Both the position numbers and the translations under genes were made by a program. The notes below the pieces were generated by a model. The model made no database searches. It was not told where the DNA came from and worked only from the letters and a program-made list of their open reading frames with translations. Positions 36,839 through 45,441 of a stretch of DNA of 64,000 nucleotides are shown piece after piece; the stretch's first letter is position 1; each line of letters begins with the position of its first letter. Source of the stretch: Amycolatopsis lexingtonensis (lineage in GTDB: Bacteria; Actinomycetota; Actinomycetes; Mycobacteriales; Pseudonocardiaceae); contig NZ_JADBEG010000001.1 of assembly GCF_014873755.1 (NCBI RefSeq), positions 8,778,501 through 8,842,500 of the forward strand, in the 5' to 3' direction.

Positions 36839-38020
36839 ATGAGCGACCCCACCGGCGCCGTCGCGCCGGTCACCGACGAAGAGATCTTCACCGGGCACGA
36901 GGGCGGCAAGCTCTCGGTGGCGGCCACGCGCCCCATCTCCAGCCCGCGTGACCTTTCGATCGCGTACACCCCCGGTGTGGCGAAGGTGAGCCGCGCGATC
37001 GCCGAGGACGCGGCCAAGGCCAAGCGGTACACGTGGGCGGACCGGCTGGTCGTCGTGGTCAGCGACGGGACGGCGGTGCTCGGCCTCGGCGACATCGGCG
37101 CGAGCGCGTCGCTGCCGGTCATGGAGGGCAAGTCGGTCCTCTTCAAGACGTTCGGCGGGCTCGACTCGATCCCGCTGGTCCTGGACACCACCGACGTCGA
37201 CGAGATCGTCGAAACGCTGGTGCGGCTGCGGCCGTCCTACGGGGCCGTCAACCTGGAGGACGTCTCCGCGCCGCGGTGCTTCGAGCTGGAGGACAAGCTC
37301 AAGGAGGCGCTGGACTGCCCGGTCATGCACGACGACCAGCACGGCACGGCCATCGTCACGCTGGCCGCGCTGCGCGGCGCCAACCTGGTGCTCGACCGCG
37401 CGATCGCCGACCAGCGCGTCGTCGTCTCGGGAGCCGGTGCGGCGGGTGTCGCCTGCGCCAAGATCCTGCGGGAGGCCGGCATCGGCGACGTCACCGTCCT
37501 CGACTCGCGCGGCATCATCCACGACGGCCGCGATGGCCTGAACCCCGTCAAGCAGCGGCTGGCGGAGACGACGAACAAGGCCGGCCTGCGCGGTGGCCTG
37601 GCCGAGGCGCTCGAAGGCGCGGACGTGTTCCTCGGGCTCTCCGGCGCGACGATCGACGAGTCGCTGCTGGGCCGCATGGCCGGCGGCGGCATCGTGTTCG
37701 CGCTGTCGAACCCGGACCCGGAGGTCCACCCGGACGTCGCGGCGCGCTACGCGTCGATCGTGGCCACCGGCCGCAGCGACTTCCCGAACCAGATCAACAA
37801 CGTGCTGGCGTTCCCGGGTGTCTTCCGCGGCGCGCTGGACTCCGGCGCGCGGGCGATCACGGAGAACATGAAGCTGGCGGCCGCCGAGGCGATCGTGTCG
37901 GTGGCGACGGACGACCTGGGCCCGGACCGCATCGTCCCCAGCCCGCTCGACCCGCGGGTGGCCCCGGAGGTCGCGGCGGCGGTGGCGAAGGCCGCGGAAG
38001 CCGACGGCGTCACGGACTGA
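36839..38020 (+). CDS. NAD(P)-dependent malic enzyme
   Basis: Oxidatively decarboxylates malate to pyruvate with NAD(P)H formation, linking the TCA cycle and gluconeogenesis. The 393-residue short bacterial form has the catalytic Tyr in I-A-Y-T-P-G-V, metal-ligand region D-D-Q-H-G-T-A-I-V, and the dinucleotide motif G-A-G-A-A-G-V-A. L-S-N-P-D-P-E is the C-terminal signature. ATG 36839 follows an AGGAAA site; ATG 36812 is the alternative. A palindromic terminator follows. Confidence 0.92.
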   Translation: MSDPTGAVAPVTDEEIFTGHEGGKLSVAATRPISSPRDLSIAYTPGVAKVSRAIAEDAAKAKRYTWADRLVVVVSDGTAVLGLGDIGASASLPVMEGKSVLFKTFGGLDSIPLVLDTTDVDEIVETLVRLRPSYGAVNLEDVSAPRCFELEDKLKEALDCPVMHDDQHGTAIVTLAALRGANLVLDRAIADQRVVVSGAGAAGVACAKILREAGIGDVTVLDSRGIIHDGRDGLNPVKQRLAETTNKAGLRGGLAEALEGADVFLGLSGATIDESLLGRMAGGGIVFALSNPDPEVHPDVAARYASIVATGRSDFPNQINNVLAFPGVFRGALDSGARAITENMKLAAAEAIVSVATDDLGPDRIVPSPLDPRVAPEVAAAVAKAAEADGVTD

Positions 38021-38029
38021 CGTCCTGCT

Positions 38030-38067
38030 CCGAAAGCGGCACTTTCACGTGAAAGTGCCGCTTTCGG
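38030..38067. terminator. 38-bp perfect palindromic bidirectional terminator
   Basis: Both arms are 19 nt (arm CCGAAAGCGGCACTTTCAC), with no loop bases in DNA. It lies 9 bp after the malic enzyme stop and 4 bp from the stop of the convergent bpsA-like gene, so it can serve both. Confidence 0.8.
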
Positions 38068-38071
38068 CGTT

Positions 38072-39478
38072 TCAGAGGAGGTCGGCGAGGCGGTGGCGGG
38101 GGACGTCGACCAGGCGCAGGTCCACGAGGTCTTCGGGGACGTCGAGGGAGACGTTCGCCAGCCGGGCGTGGGCGCGGGTCAGCACCTCGTCCTGGTGCTC
38201 GACGGCGTCCGCGACGACCACCGCGTGCCGGTTGTCCGGGGTGCTGCGCAGGTACCGCAGCGTGTACTTCCCCCGGATGAGCTCCGACAGGGACGTCTGC
38301 GAGCGCTCGTCCGCGAGGTCCGGGTGCGCGTTCGGGACGAGCAGGGCCAGCCGGCGGGCGTTCGTGCCCAACAGGGTCCGCAGCAGCCACGGGCCCGGGT
38401 CGCCGGTGAGGTCCATCGCGACCGCGTCGCCTTCGGAACCGGAGATCGACCAGTCCACCGGCCGCGACTCCAGCGCGAGCCCGCCGGCGGCCGCGATCTC
38501 CTTCAGCTTCTCCAGCAACGCCGGTTTCGTGCCCGCCGCTTCGACCGACTGCGGGCCGTGCGTGTAGATCGCCTTGGCCCCGCGCACCTTCTTCGCCTTC
38601 GCCGTCGGCTGGCAGACGTACAGGTCCGCCGCGCTGCCGATCGCCTGCGCCCCGAAGTAGCGGTTGAAGCCCGGCAGGATCGCCTCGAACGTCAGCCCGA
38701 GCGTGGCCAGCGCGCGTTGCACCTGCGCGCCCAGCGCCGGGTGGCGCGGGCTGTAGCCGTAGGCCAGCAGCAGCCGTCCCTCGCTCGGCTCCCGCAGCGC
38801 CTGCACCCCGCGCGTGGCGAACAGCCCCATGCCTTCCGGCGTGTACGGCGGATCGCTGAACACCAGGTCGAACCGGCCGGCGAAGGCCGGGGGCAGGCCG
38901 ACGCGCAGGTCCGCGTGGGCCGTCGCGATCGCGCGCTCGCCGCGGTCGTCCAGGTAGGCGAGCACGCGCTCGTCGAGGTCGACGACCGTGAGCGACGCCG
39001 CCGGGCAGACCGCCCGCACCGCCAGCGACGTCAGGTCGTGGTCGCCGAGGAACAGCACCCGCGCGGACGCGAGGTCGTACTGCGCGTCGAGCCACAGCGC
39101 GCGGCGCAGCACGGTGCCCGGCGTGGCCTGCACGTGGTCGAGCGCGGCCAGCGGCGACGGCACCTCCGCCACCCACTCGGCGATCTTCGGCAGCAGTTCG
39201 TGGCCCTCGACGGCTTCGTCGAGCGGGTCGCCGTAGCGGGGGACGCTGTACTGCAGGTACGACGCGGCGACGCCGGGGGCGATCCGCAGCCGGTCGCCGC
39301 TGCGGTCGAGGTCGTCGCCGAGCGCGGTCAGGACGTCTTCCACGCTGCGCCGCGGCGCCGTGGACAGCCGGACCAGCTCGCCGAGGTCGTGGTCGCCGGT
39401 CCGCAGGAGGTCGATGACGCGGTACAGCGGGCGGACGCCGACGCCGTGCGCGGCGAGGACGTCGTCGAGTGCGCTCAC
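38072..39478 (-). CDS. Bis-aminopropyl spermidine synthase (BpsA/DUF43) family protein
   Basis: BpsA makes branched polyamines by aminopropyl transfer in thermophilic archaea and bacteria. This 468-residue homologue has an N-terminal winged-helix-like region and a methyltransferase-like fold. Family motifs are L-F-L-G-D-H-D-L-T-S (the G-D-D-D motif with His at position three but the last Asp kept), V-V-D-L-D-E-R, and F-S-D-P-P-Y-T-P-E-G-M. The C-terminal third is an actinobacterial extension. A mesophile using branched polyamines would be unusual, so the real reaction is open. A methyltransferase role is the alternative. Confidence 0.72.
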   Translation of the reverse strand: MSALDDVLAAHGVGVRPLYRVIDLLRTGDHDLGELVRLSTAPRRSVEDVLTALGDDLDRSGDRLRIAPGVAASYLQYSVPRYGDPLDEAVEGHELLPKIAEWVAEVPSPLAALDHVQATPGTVLRRALWLDAQYDLASARVLFLGDHDLTSLAVRAVCPAASLTVVDLDERVLAYLDDRGERAIATAHADLRVGLPPAFAGRFDLVFSDPPYTPEGMGLFATRGVQALREPSEGRLLLAYGYSPRHPALGAQVQRALATLGLTFEAILPGFNRYFGAQAIGSAADLYVCQPTAKAKKVRGAKAIYTHGPQSVEAAGTKPALLEKLKEIAAAGGLALESRPVDWSISGSEGDAVAMDLTGDPGPWLLRTLLGTNARRLALLVPNAHPDLADERSQTSLSELIRGKYTLRYLRSTPDNRHAVVVADAVEHQDEVLTRAHARLANVSLDVPEDLVDLRLVDVPRHRLADLL

Positions 39479-39570
39479 GGGTTCTGAGCCTAGTAGTCAC
39501 CTGTCGGAACAGCGTGCCAACCACCGCGGACTCGGCTACGGTCGGACGGACCGGGACATGGGGAGTGGCA

Positions 39571-40656
39571 GTGACCATCGAATTCCGCGACGTGACCAAG
39601 CAGTACCCGGATGGGACGGTCGCCGTCGACAAGCTGAACCTGACGGTCGAGGACGGCACGATCACCGTGTTCGTCGGCCCGTCGGGCTGCGGCAAGACCA
39701 CGTCGCTGCGGATGATCAACCGGATGGTCGAGCCGACCGGCGGCCAGGTGCTGCTCGACGGCAAGGACGTCGCCGAGGGCGACCCGGCGCTGCTGCGCCG
39801 CGGCATCGGTTACGTCATCCAGCACGCCGGGCTCTTTCCACATCGGACGGTGCTGGACAACATCGCCACCGTGCCCCTGCTGTCCGGCTGGGACAAGGCG
39901 AAGGCGCGCAAGCGGGCCGCGGAGCTGCTGGAGATCATCGGCCTGCCCGCGGAACTCGGAAAGCGGTACCCGGCACAGCTTTCGGGCGGCCAGCAGCAGC
40001 GCGTCGGCGTCGCCCGCGCGCTCGCCGCGGACTCGCCGGTGCTGCTGATGGACGAACCGTTCTCCGCCGTCGACCCGATCGTGCGCGAGGACCTGCAGAA
40101 CGAGCTGCTGCGGCTGCAGTCGCAGCTGGGCAAGACCATCGTGTTCGTCACGCACGACATCGACGAGGCCGTCCGGCTCGGCGACAAGGTCGCGGTGATG
40201 CGCGTCGGCGGCAAGCTCGCCCAGTACGGCACCCCCGCGGACGTGCTACGGCACCCGGTCGACGACTTCGTGGCGTCCTTCGTCGGCCGCGACCGCGGCT
40301 ACCGCGGCCTGTCCTTCCTCTCCGCCGAAGGCGTCGAGATCAAGGAGATCGAGCTCGTCGAGCTCGGTTCCCCGGTGCCCGCGAGCGAGGGCTGGCGGCT
40401 GGCCGTCAACGCCGAAAAGCAGCCCCGCGGCTGGCTGGCCCCGAACTCCACAGTGGACGGCGCACTGTCCGAAACGGACCTCGTGGCCGGCGGCTCGCTG
40501 TGGGTCCACGGCACCCCGATCCGCGGCGCGCTCGACGCGGCCCTGTCGTCCCCGGCCAGCCTCGGCGTGGTCGTCGACGAAGACCACCGCGTGCTCGGCG
40601 GCGTCGTCGCCCGGCAGGTCCTGGACGTGATCGAGGCCACGCCGCAGGCGTCATGA
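39571..40656 (+). CDS. Osmoprotectant ABC transporter ATPase (OpuCA/ProV-like)
   Basis: ATPase of a glycine betaine/choline/carnitine importer. Walker A is G-P-S-G-C-G-K-T-T, the signature L-S-G-G-Q-Q-Q-R-V, and Walker B L-L-M-D-E-P-F-S-A-V-D. A C-terminal CBS-like region, which senses ionic strength in OpuA/OpuC systems, follows but is only partly recognisable. The frame is open to 39469; GTG 39571 is chosen for a GGGGAG site. It is the first of four overlapping genes. Confidence 0.9.
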   Translation: MTIEFRDVTKQYPDGTVAVDKLNLTVEDGTITVFVGPSGCGKTTSLRMINRMVEPTGGQVLLDGKDVAEGDPALLRRGIGYVIQHAGLFPHRTVLDNIATVPLLSGWDKAKARKRAAELLEIIGLPAELGKRYPAQLSGGQQQRVGVARALAADSPVLLMDEPFSAVDPIVREDLQNELLRLQSQLGKTIVFVTHDIDEAVRLGDKVAVMRVGGKLAQYGTPADVLRHPVDDFVASFVGRDRGYRGLSFLSAEGVEIKEIELVELGSPVPASEGWRLAVNAEKQPRGWLAPNSTVDGALSETDLVAGGSLWVHGTPIRGALDAALSSPASLGVVVDEDHRVLGGVVARQVLDVIEATPQAS

Positions 40657-41318
40657 GCTTCTTCGACGAGCTCGGGCGGTACCTGAGCAGCGCGAACACG
40701 CGCGTCGAAGTTCTGGGTGACCTGGGCGACCACGTGTACCTGGCGCTGCTCCCGCTGGTGCTCGGCATCGTGCTGGCGATCGCGGCGGGCTGGCTCGGCC
40801 ACCGCTGGCAGCCCGCGCGGCAGGTCCTCATGGTGCTGGCGAACCTGCTCTACACGATCCCGTCGCTCGCGCTGTTCGTCGTCATCCCCGGCCTGATCGG
40901 CTCGAAGATCCTGGACAGCGTCAACGTCGTCGTGGCGCTGACGATCTACACCACCGCGCTGCTGGTCCGCCCGGTGCTCGACGCGCTGGACGCGGTGCCG
41001 CCGGCGGTGATCGCCGCGGCGACCGCCGTCGGGTACAAGCCGGCGCGCAAGTTCTTCGCCGTCGAGCTGCCGCTGTCGGTGCCGGTGCTCGCGGCCGGCG
41101 TGCGGGTGGCGTCGGTGAGCAACATCAGCCTGGTCAGCGTCGGCGCGCTGATCGGCACCGGCGGCCTCGGCGTGCTCTTCACCGACGGCTTCCAGCGCGA
41201 GTACTTCTCGCCGATCGTCGTCGGCATCGTGCTGACGCTGCTGCTCGCGCTCGTCGTCGACCTGGTCCTGGTGGGGATCCGGAACCTCCTGACGCCGTGG
41301 GAACGGGTGGCCGCATGA
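40653..41318 (+). CDS. Osmoprotectant ABC transporter permease (OpuCB-like)
   Basis: A 221-residue membrane permease with about five to six helices. It has the binding-protein-dependent transport EAA-like loop A-A-A-T-A-V-G-Y-K-P-A-R-K-F-F-A-V-E-L-P-L-S-V-P. It overlaps the ATPase gene by 4 bp and the second permease gene by 4 bp, so all four subunits are made in fixed ratio. Confidence 0.9.
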   Translation: MSFFDELGRYLSSANTRVEVLGDLGDHVYLALLPLVLGIVLAIAAGWLGHRWQPARQVLMVLANLLYTIPSLALFVVIPGLIGSKILDSVNVVVALTIYTTALLVRPVLDALDAVPPAVIAAATAVGYKPARKFFAVELPLSVPVLAAGVRVASVSNISLVSVGALIGTGGLGVLFTDGFQREYFSPIVVGIVLTLLLALVVDLVLVGIRNLLTPWERVAA

Positions 41319-41998
41319 TCACCGATCTCGTCCACTGGTTCGGCGACCCGGCGCACTGGTCCGGTCCGGACGGTGTGCCGCAGCGGCTGCTGGAGCACTT
41401 GGGCTACGTCGCTTTGTCGCTGGTGATCGCGCTGGTCATCGCTGTCCCGTTAGGACTGTTCGTCGGCCACACCGGTCGTGGCGGCGTCGCGCTGGTGAGC
41501 GCGGGCAACGCGATCCGCGCGCTCCCGACGCTGGGGCTCGTCACGTTCCTGTTCCTGCTCTTCACCGAAAGCGTCACCTCGACGATCATCGGGCTCGTCG
41601 TGCTGGCCGTGCCGCCCGTCCTGGCCGGGACGTACGCCGGGCTGCAGGCGACCGACCACGGCGTGGTCGACGCGGCCGAGGGTGTCGGGATGACCGGCTG
41701 GCAGCGGCTCTGGAAGGTCGAGGTGCCGATCTCGCTGCCGCTCGTGCTGGGCGGTATCCGCAACGCCGTGCTCCAGCTCGTCGCGACCGCCGCGGTGGCC
41801 GCGTACGTCGGGCTCGGTGGCCTTGGCCGGTTCCTGCTCGACGGACTGGCCATTTTGGACTATTCCGAGGTGATCGCGGGCGCGTTGCTGACGACGCTGC
41901 TGGCGATCGTGCTCGACCTCCTGTTCGCGCTGCTGAACCGCGCGCTCGTACCGCGCGGTGTCCGGCTCGCGGCGGCCGTGAAGAAGGTGACGGCGTGA
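41315..41998 (+). CDS. Osmoprotectant ABC transporter permease (OpuCD-like)
   Basis: A 227-residue membrane permease. The EAA loop reads D-A-A-E-G-V-G-M-T-G-W-Q-R-L-W-K-V-E-V-P. It differs from the first permease, so the channel is a heterodimer as in OpuC. It overlaps the binding-protein gene by 4 bp. Confidence 0.9.
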   Translation: MITDLVHWFGDPAHWSGPDGVPQRLLEHLGYVALSLVIALVIAVPLGLFVGHTGRGGVALVSAGNAIRALPTLGLVTFLFLLFTESVTSTIIGLVVLAVPPVLAGTYAGLQATDHGVVDAAEGVGMTGWQRLWKVEVPISLPLVLGGIRNAVLQLVATAAVAAYVGLGGLGRFLLDGLAILDYSEVIAGALLTTLLAIVLDLLFALLNRALVPRGVRLAAAVKKVTA

Positions 41999-42879
41999 AG
42001 CGCTTCCTGGCGATGGCCGTCCTGCTCTTGGCCGCGGGCTGCGGCAACCCGCTCGCCGGCGGCGGCGAAGGCGGTGCGACCGGCGACATCATCATCGGCG
42101 CGTCCGACGTCGGCGAAAGCCTGCTGCTGGCCCAGATCTACGCCGGGGCGCTGAAGAACGCGGGCGCGTCGAACGTGACCGTGCGGCCGCCGGTCGGCAG
42201 CCGCGAGGTCGTCGTCAAGGCGCTGCAGGACAAATCGCTGTCCGTGGTCCCGGACTACAGCGGGAACCTGTTGCGGTACTTCGACAAGAACACGCAGGCG
42301 ACCACCCCGCAGGACGTCTACGCGCAGCTCCGCCAGAAGGTCCCGGCGGGTTTCGAGGTGCTGGACCAGGCGCCGGCCGAGGACAAGGACCTGCTCGTCG
42401 TCGGCCCGCAGCTCGCGTCCACCGGCGTGAAGACGTTCTCGGACCTGGGGCCGCGCTGCCGCGACCTCGTCTTCGGCGGGCCGGGCCAGTGGAGCAGCCG
42501 CTGGAAGGACAAGATCAAGTCGCTGTACGGCTGCGAGTTCAAGGAGATCCGCACGACCGACACCGGCGGCCCGGTGACAGTGGCGGCCCTGAAGTCCGGC
42601 GACGTCCAGGTGGCGGACCTGTTCAGCACGTCGTCGACGATCGCCGCGAACGGCTTCGTGCCGCTGACCGACGACAAGAACATGTTCCCGGCGCAGAACA
42701 TCGTCCCGCTGGTGGCCCGCGGGACGTTGGCGCCGGGCGAGGTCGCCGCGTTGAACCGCGTTTCGGCGGCGCTGACCACCGAGCAGCTCACGCGGCTCAA
42801 CGTCGAGTTCACCGAGGAGAAGCGCAACCCGCTCGACATCGCGGAAGACTTCCTCGCCCGCAACAACCTCAAGTCCTAG
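41995..42879 (+). CDS. Osmoprotectant-binding lipoprotein (OpuCC/ProX-like)
   Basis: A 294-residue solute-binding lipoprotein. It has lipobox L-A-A-G-C, then mature sequence I-I-I-G-A-S-D-V-G-E-S-L-L-L-A-Q-I-Y typical of the OpuAC/ProX fold, with V-V-P-D-Y-S-G-N-L-L containing a likely ligand-cage Tyr. Quaternary amine specificity follows from family. The end overlaps the 3' end of the convergent broken ribosomal protection gene. Confidence 0.9.
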   Translation: MKRFLAMAVLLLAAGCGNPLAGGGEGGATGDIIIGASDVGESLLLAQIYAGALKNAGASNVTVRPPVGSREVVVKALQDKSLSVVPDYSGNLLRYFDKNTQATTPQDVYAQLRQKVPAGFEVLDQAPAEDKDLLVVGPQLASTGVKTFSDLGPRCRDLVFGGPGQWSSRWKDKIKSLYGCEFKEIRTTDTGGPVTVAALKSGDVQVADLFSTSSTIAANGFVPLTDDKNMFPAQNIVPLVARGTLAPGEVAALNRVSAALTTEQLTRLNVEFTEEKRNPLDIAEDFLARNNLKS

Positions 42880-44375
42880 GCTCGTAGCGGTCGAACGCCG
42901 TTTCGAGCACGCCCTCTCCCCGGGTGAGCCCGGGCAGCCGGCGGCGCAGCTCGTGCACCGCGGCGGCCGGGAGATCGCCCTCGACACGGGCTTCCGCACC
43001 GTCCGAAGTGGTCTGGAGCGGGGTGCCGCGCAGGCGCGCCACGGCTTGCGTGACGGCGCTGATCGCGTCGGCGGGGACGTCGAGCCGGAACCGGTGCACC
43101 GGCTCGCACTCGACGGTCCCGGCCCGGTTCAGTGCCTCCCGGAGCACGATCGGCGTGAGGTCGCGGAAGTCGCCGGCGGTGCTCGACATGCTCCTGTCGA
43201 ACGTGCCGTGGGAATGGCTTTGCCGCGCGTAGTAGCCGGAGCGCGTCATGGTGACGGCGCAGGCCGGGATCGACCAGCGGGCCAAGGTCGCCCGCACGGT
43301 CTCCTCGACGGCGCGGAAGAACGCGGCGGGCATCGACCCGGGCTCCACTTCGAGCCCGAAGGTCACGCCGTCCTCGGCCGGTGCGACGCGGAGGCCGACG
43401 GTGGCGAGGAACTCGTTCGGTGCTTCGCCGATGAGCCGTGCGGATTCGCCGGTGCCGGTGAGCCGCCGGACGTGGATCGTGGTCGTCTCGCCGAACTCGG
43501 CTTCGATGCCGTACTCGTCGGCGAGGGTCGCCTGGATGACCTCGTTCTGGACCTCGCCGTACAGGGAAAGGAAAAGCTCGGACCCGTCGACGCGCAGGCC
43601 GATGAACGGGCCGCCCGGTGGACGTCCGCGCCGCCCCGATCGCGTCGCCGACCCGGGCGTCGAGCCCGGTGACCTTCGCGATCCGGCCGGCGGTGACCCG
43701 GTCGCGCCGGACGGCTTCGCCGCGCTCGAAGACGTGGATCGCGGTGACCTTGCCGGCCGGGAGCCGCTGCCGGACGTGCACGACGTTGCGGCGATCCACT
43801 TTGAACACGGTGCCGGACAACGGGCCGCCGGAGTCCTCTTCGGACTTCGGGAGCAGTTCGACGAGGCCGCGCCGGAGCTCGTCGATGCCGTCGCCGGTGA
43901 GCGCCGACCCCTCGAAGACCGGCGCCGGCGGTAGTTTCGCGGCGATTTCCCGCCGCACGCGACCGGGATCGGCGCCGCGGCGATCGGTCTTGTTGACGAA
44001 GTGCAGCACCGGGATGCCGAGCCGGTGCAGTGCGCGGGCAAGCAGCCGGGTCTGCGCCTGGACCCCTTCGACGGCGGAAACGACGAGCACGGCGCCGTCG
44101 AGGACTTCCAGGACCCGTTCGACCTCGGCGATGAAGTCCGGGTGGCCGGGGGTGTCGATGAGGTTGACGGTGGTTTCGCCGATTTCGAAGGAGACCACGG
44201 CGGATTTGATGGTGATGCCCCGCGCGCGTTCGAGCGCGAGGGTGTCGGTCCGCGTGGTGCCGTCGTCGACGCGGCCCAGCCGCTCGATCACCCCGGCGGC
44301 GAGCAGCAGCCGTTCGGTGAGGCTGGTTTTACCGGCGTCGACGTGCGCGAGAATTCCCAAGTTGAGTGCGGGCAA
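42869..44375 (-). pseudogene. Frameshifted TetM/OtrA-type ribosomal protection protein
   Basis: EF-G-like GTPases of this family remove tetracycline from the ribosome. The first frame (TTG 44375) carries the intact G domain: A-H-V-D-A-G-K-T-S, R-G-I-T-I, D-T-P-G-H, N-K-T-D. It runs to G-D-A-I-G-A near residue 250. The coding sense continues in another frame from about 43620 (P-F-I-G-L-R, S-L-Y-G-E-V-Q, then domains IV and V) to a stop at 42869. Roughly 35 residues expected before P-L-I-x-L-R are missing, so a deletion of about 100 bp shifted the frame. It is probably inactive, unless this is a sequencing error. Confidence 0.8.
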
Positions 44376-44439
44376 TGAGCTTCATGTCCTCGGTGCGGGC
44401 GAATTCGGCCAACGGGAAGAACACGGAAGCTCCGCGCAT
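44329..44439 (-). CDS. Possible leader peptide overlapping the ribosomal protection gene start
   Basis: ATG 44439 has an excellent AGGAG site 7 bp upstream and encodes 36 residues beginning M-R-G-A-S-V-F-F-P-L-A-E-F-A-R-T and ending in S-R-A-R-R-R-R. It stops 47 bp inside the ribosomal protection gene, whose own TTG start has a weak site. This layout suits translational coupling or drug-responsive attenuation, as known for tet(M). The Arg run near the end might slow ribosomes. Its reality as a gene is inferred. Confidence 0.45.
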   Translation of the reverse strand: MRGASVFFPLAEFARTEDMKLIARTQLGNSRARRRR

Positions 44440-44502
44440 GATCAGCTCCTGGGGGTCGGTTCGGGCCAGTGCAGCAGAACCGCGCCGGGCGCGGCAACCG
44501 AT

Positions 44503-45120
44503 TTAGCGGTCGACGGCCAGCCGCACCCCGAGGCCGATGAAGATGCCCCCGGTGGCGACCTCGATGCGCCGCTGCGCTTTCCGCCGTCGCCGCAACCACC
44601 CGCCGATGCGGCCGGCGAGCACCCCGACGGCGCCGTCCACGAGGAACTCGAAGACGATCAGGATCGCGCCGAGGATCGCGAACTGCAGCCAGAGGTTGCC
44701 GCGGGCGGGGTCGATGAACTGCGGCAGGAAGGCGATGGTGAAGGTGACCATCTTGGGGTTGAGCAGGTTGGTGAGCAGGCCGCTCAGGTAGGCCCGGTTC
44801 ACGGTGCCCGCGGGATCGGTGGGGATGGTGCCGCGGTGGCGGATGGCCTGCACCCCGAGGTAGACGAGGTAAGCCGCACCGGTCACGCGAACGACGGCGA
44901 AGGCCACGGGCACGGCGGCGAACAAGGCGGCGAGCCCGGCCGCGGCGACGGCGACGTGGATCGCCTCACTGGTGGCGACCCCGGCGGTGGCGAGCAGCCC
45001 GGCTTTCGGCCCGCCGCGCATGCCGCAGCCGAGGATGAAGAGCATGTCCGGGCCGGGCGTCACCATGGCGACGATCGTGGTGGCGAGGAAGGCCAGGAGG
45101 AGGTGCGGATCGACCGGCAT
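44503..45120 (-). CDS. LysE/RhtB family amino-acid exporter
   Basis: A 205-residue membrane protein with about six hydrophobic helices. The N-terminal family motif is T-P-G-P-D-M-L-F-I-L-G. N-L-L-N-P-K-M follows in the middle. These proteins export amino acids or their derivatives; the substrate cannot be predicted. It is upstream of the broken ribosomal protection gene on the same strand (64 bp before the leader ATG). Confidence 0.88.
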   Translation of the reverse strand: MPVDPHLLLAFLATTIVAMVTPGPDMLFILGCGMRGGPKAGLLATAGVATSEAIHVAVAAAGLAALFAAVPVAFAVVRVTGAAYLVYLGVQAIRHRGTIPTDPAGTVNRAYLSGLLTNLLNPKMVTFTIAFLPQFIDPARGNLWLQFAILGAILIVFEFLVDGAVGVLAGRIGGWLRRRRKAQRRIEVATGGIFIGLGVRLAVDR

Positions 45121-45194
45121 GGGCCGATCCTGACACGCTCCGCGCGGGCGCCGAACTCCTTTTCCGCTCGGCCGCGGTCTTGCGGCGTCGGTGA

Positions 45195-45249
45195 TGTCTT
45201 GAATGAGTCATTCAGGTCTTCGGAGGTCTTGAATGACTCATTCAAGACC
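45195..45249. repeat. Tandem palindromes with TTGAATGA-x-TCATTCA core
   Basis: The right unit (45225-45249) is a perfect 12-1-12 palindrome with arm GGTCTTGAATGA. The left unit (core 45200-45214) has the same core with a G centre and decayed outer arms. It is AT-richer than its surroundings. Probably a terminator-type dispersed repeat or an operator for the exporter gene. Confidence 0.6.
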
Positions 45250-45406
45250 TTTGCCAAGCCGCTCGTCCCGGCCGCGACGCTTCGCGGAGGCCGGGCCAGC
45301 CGGACCGGAAGCCCGGGCGGCCCCCGCCCTCCCTGGGGGGCGTGCCCTTGGCCAGTCTATCGGGGCCGCCCGACGAAAAGCCGGGAACAGCGGCGATCGC
45401 GCTCGC

Positions 45407-45436
45407 TTGTCCACAACCCGGCCGGGCTGTGGACAA
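45407..45436 (-). terminator. Hairpin after the luciferase-like gene
   Basis: TTGTCCACA pairs with TGTGGACAA, and CCCGG/CCGGG pair inside, 6 bp beyond the 45442 stop. Confidence 0.65.
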
Positions 45437-45441
45437 CGCGC

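Larger units (their letters stand above)
45121..45441. other. Intergenic region with palindromic repeats
   Basis: It holds the TTGAATGA repeat pair (45195-45249) and a hairpin (45407-45436). No gene is supported. It is upstream of lysE-type and downstream of the luciferase-like gene, both on the minus strand. Confidence 0.45.

Noticed and set aside
45195..45249. CRISPR-like tandem repeats
   Set aside because: Only two palindromic copies with no spacers of regular length and no cas genes; fits a terminator or operator repeat.
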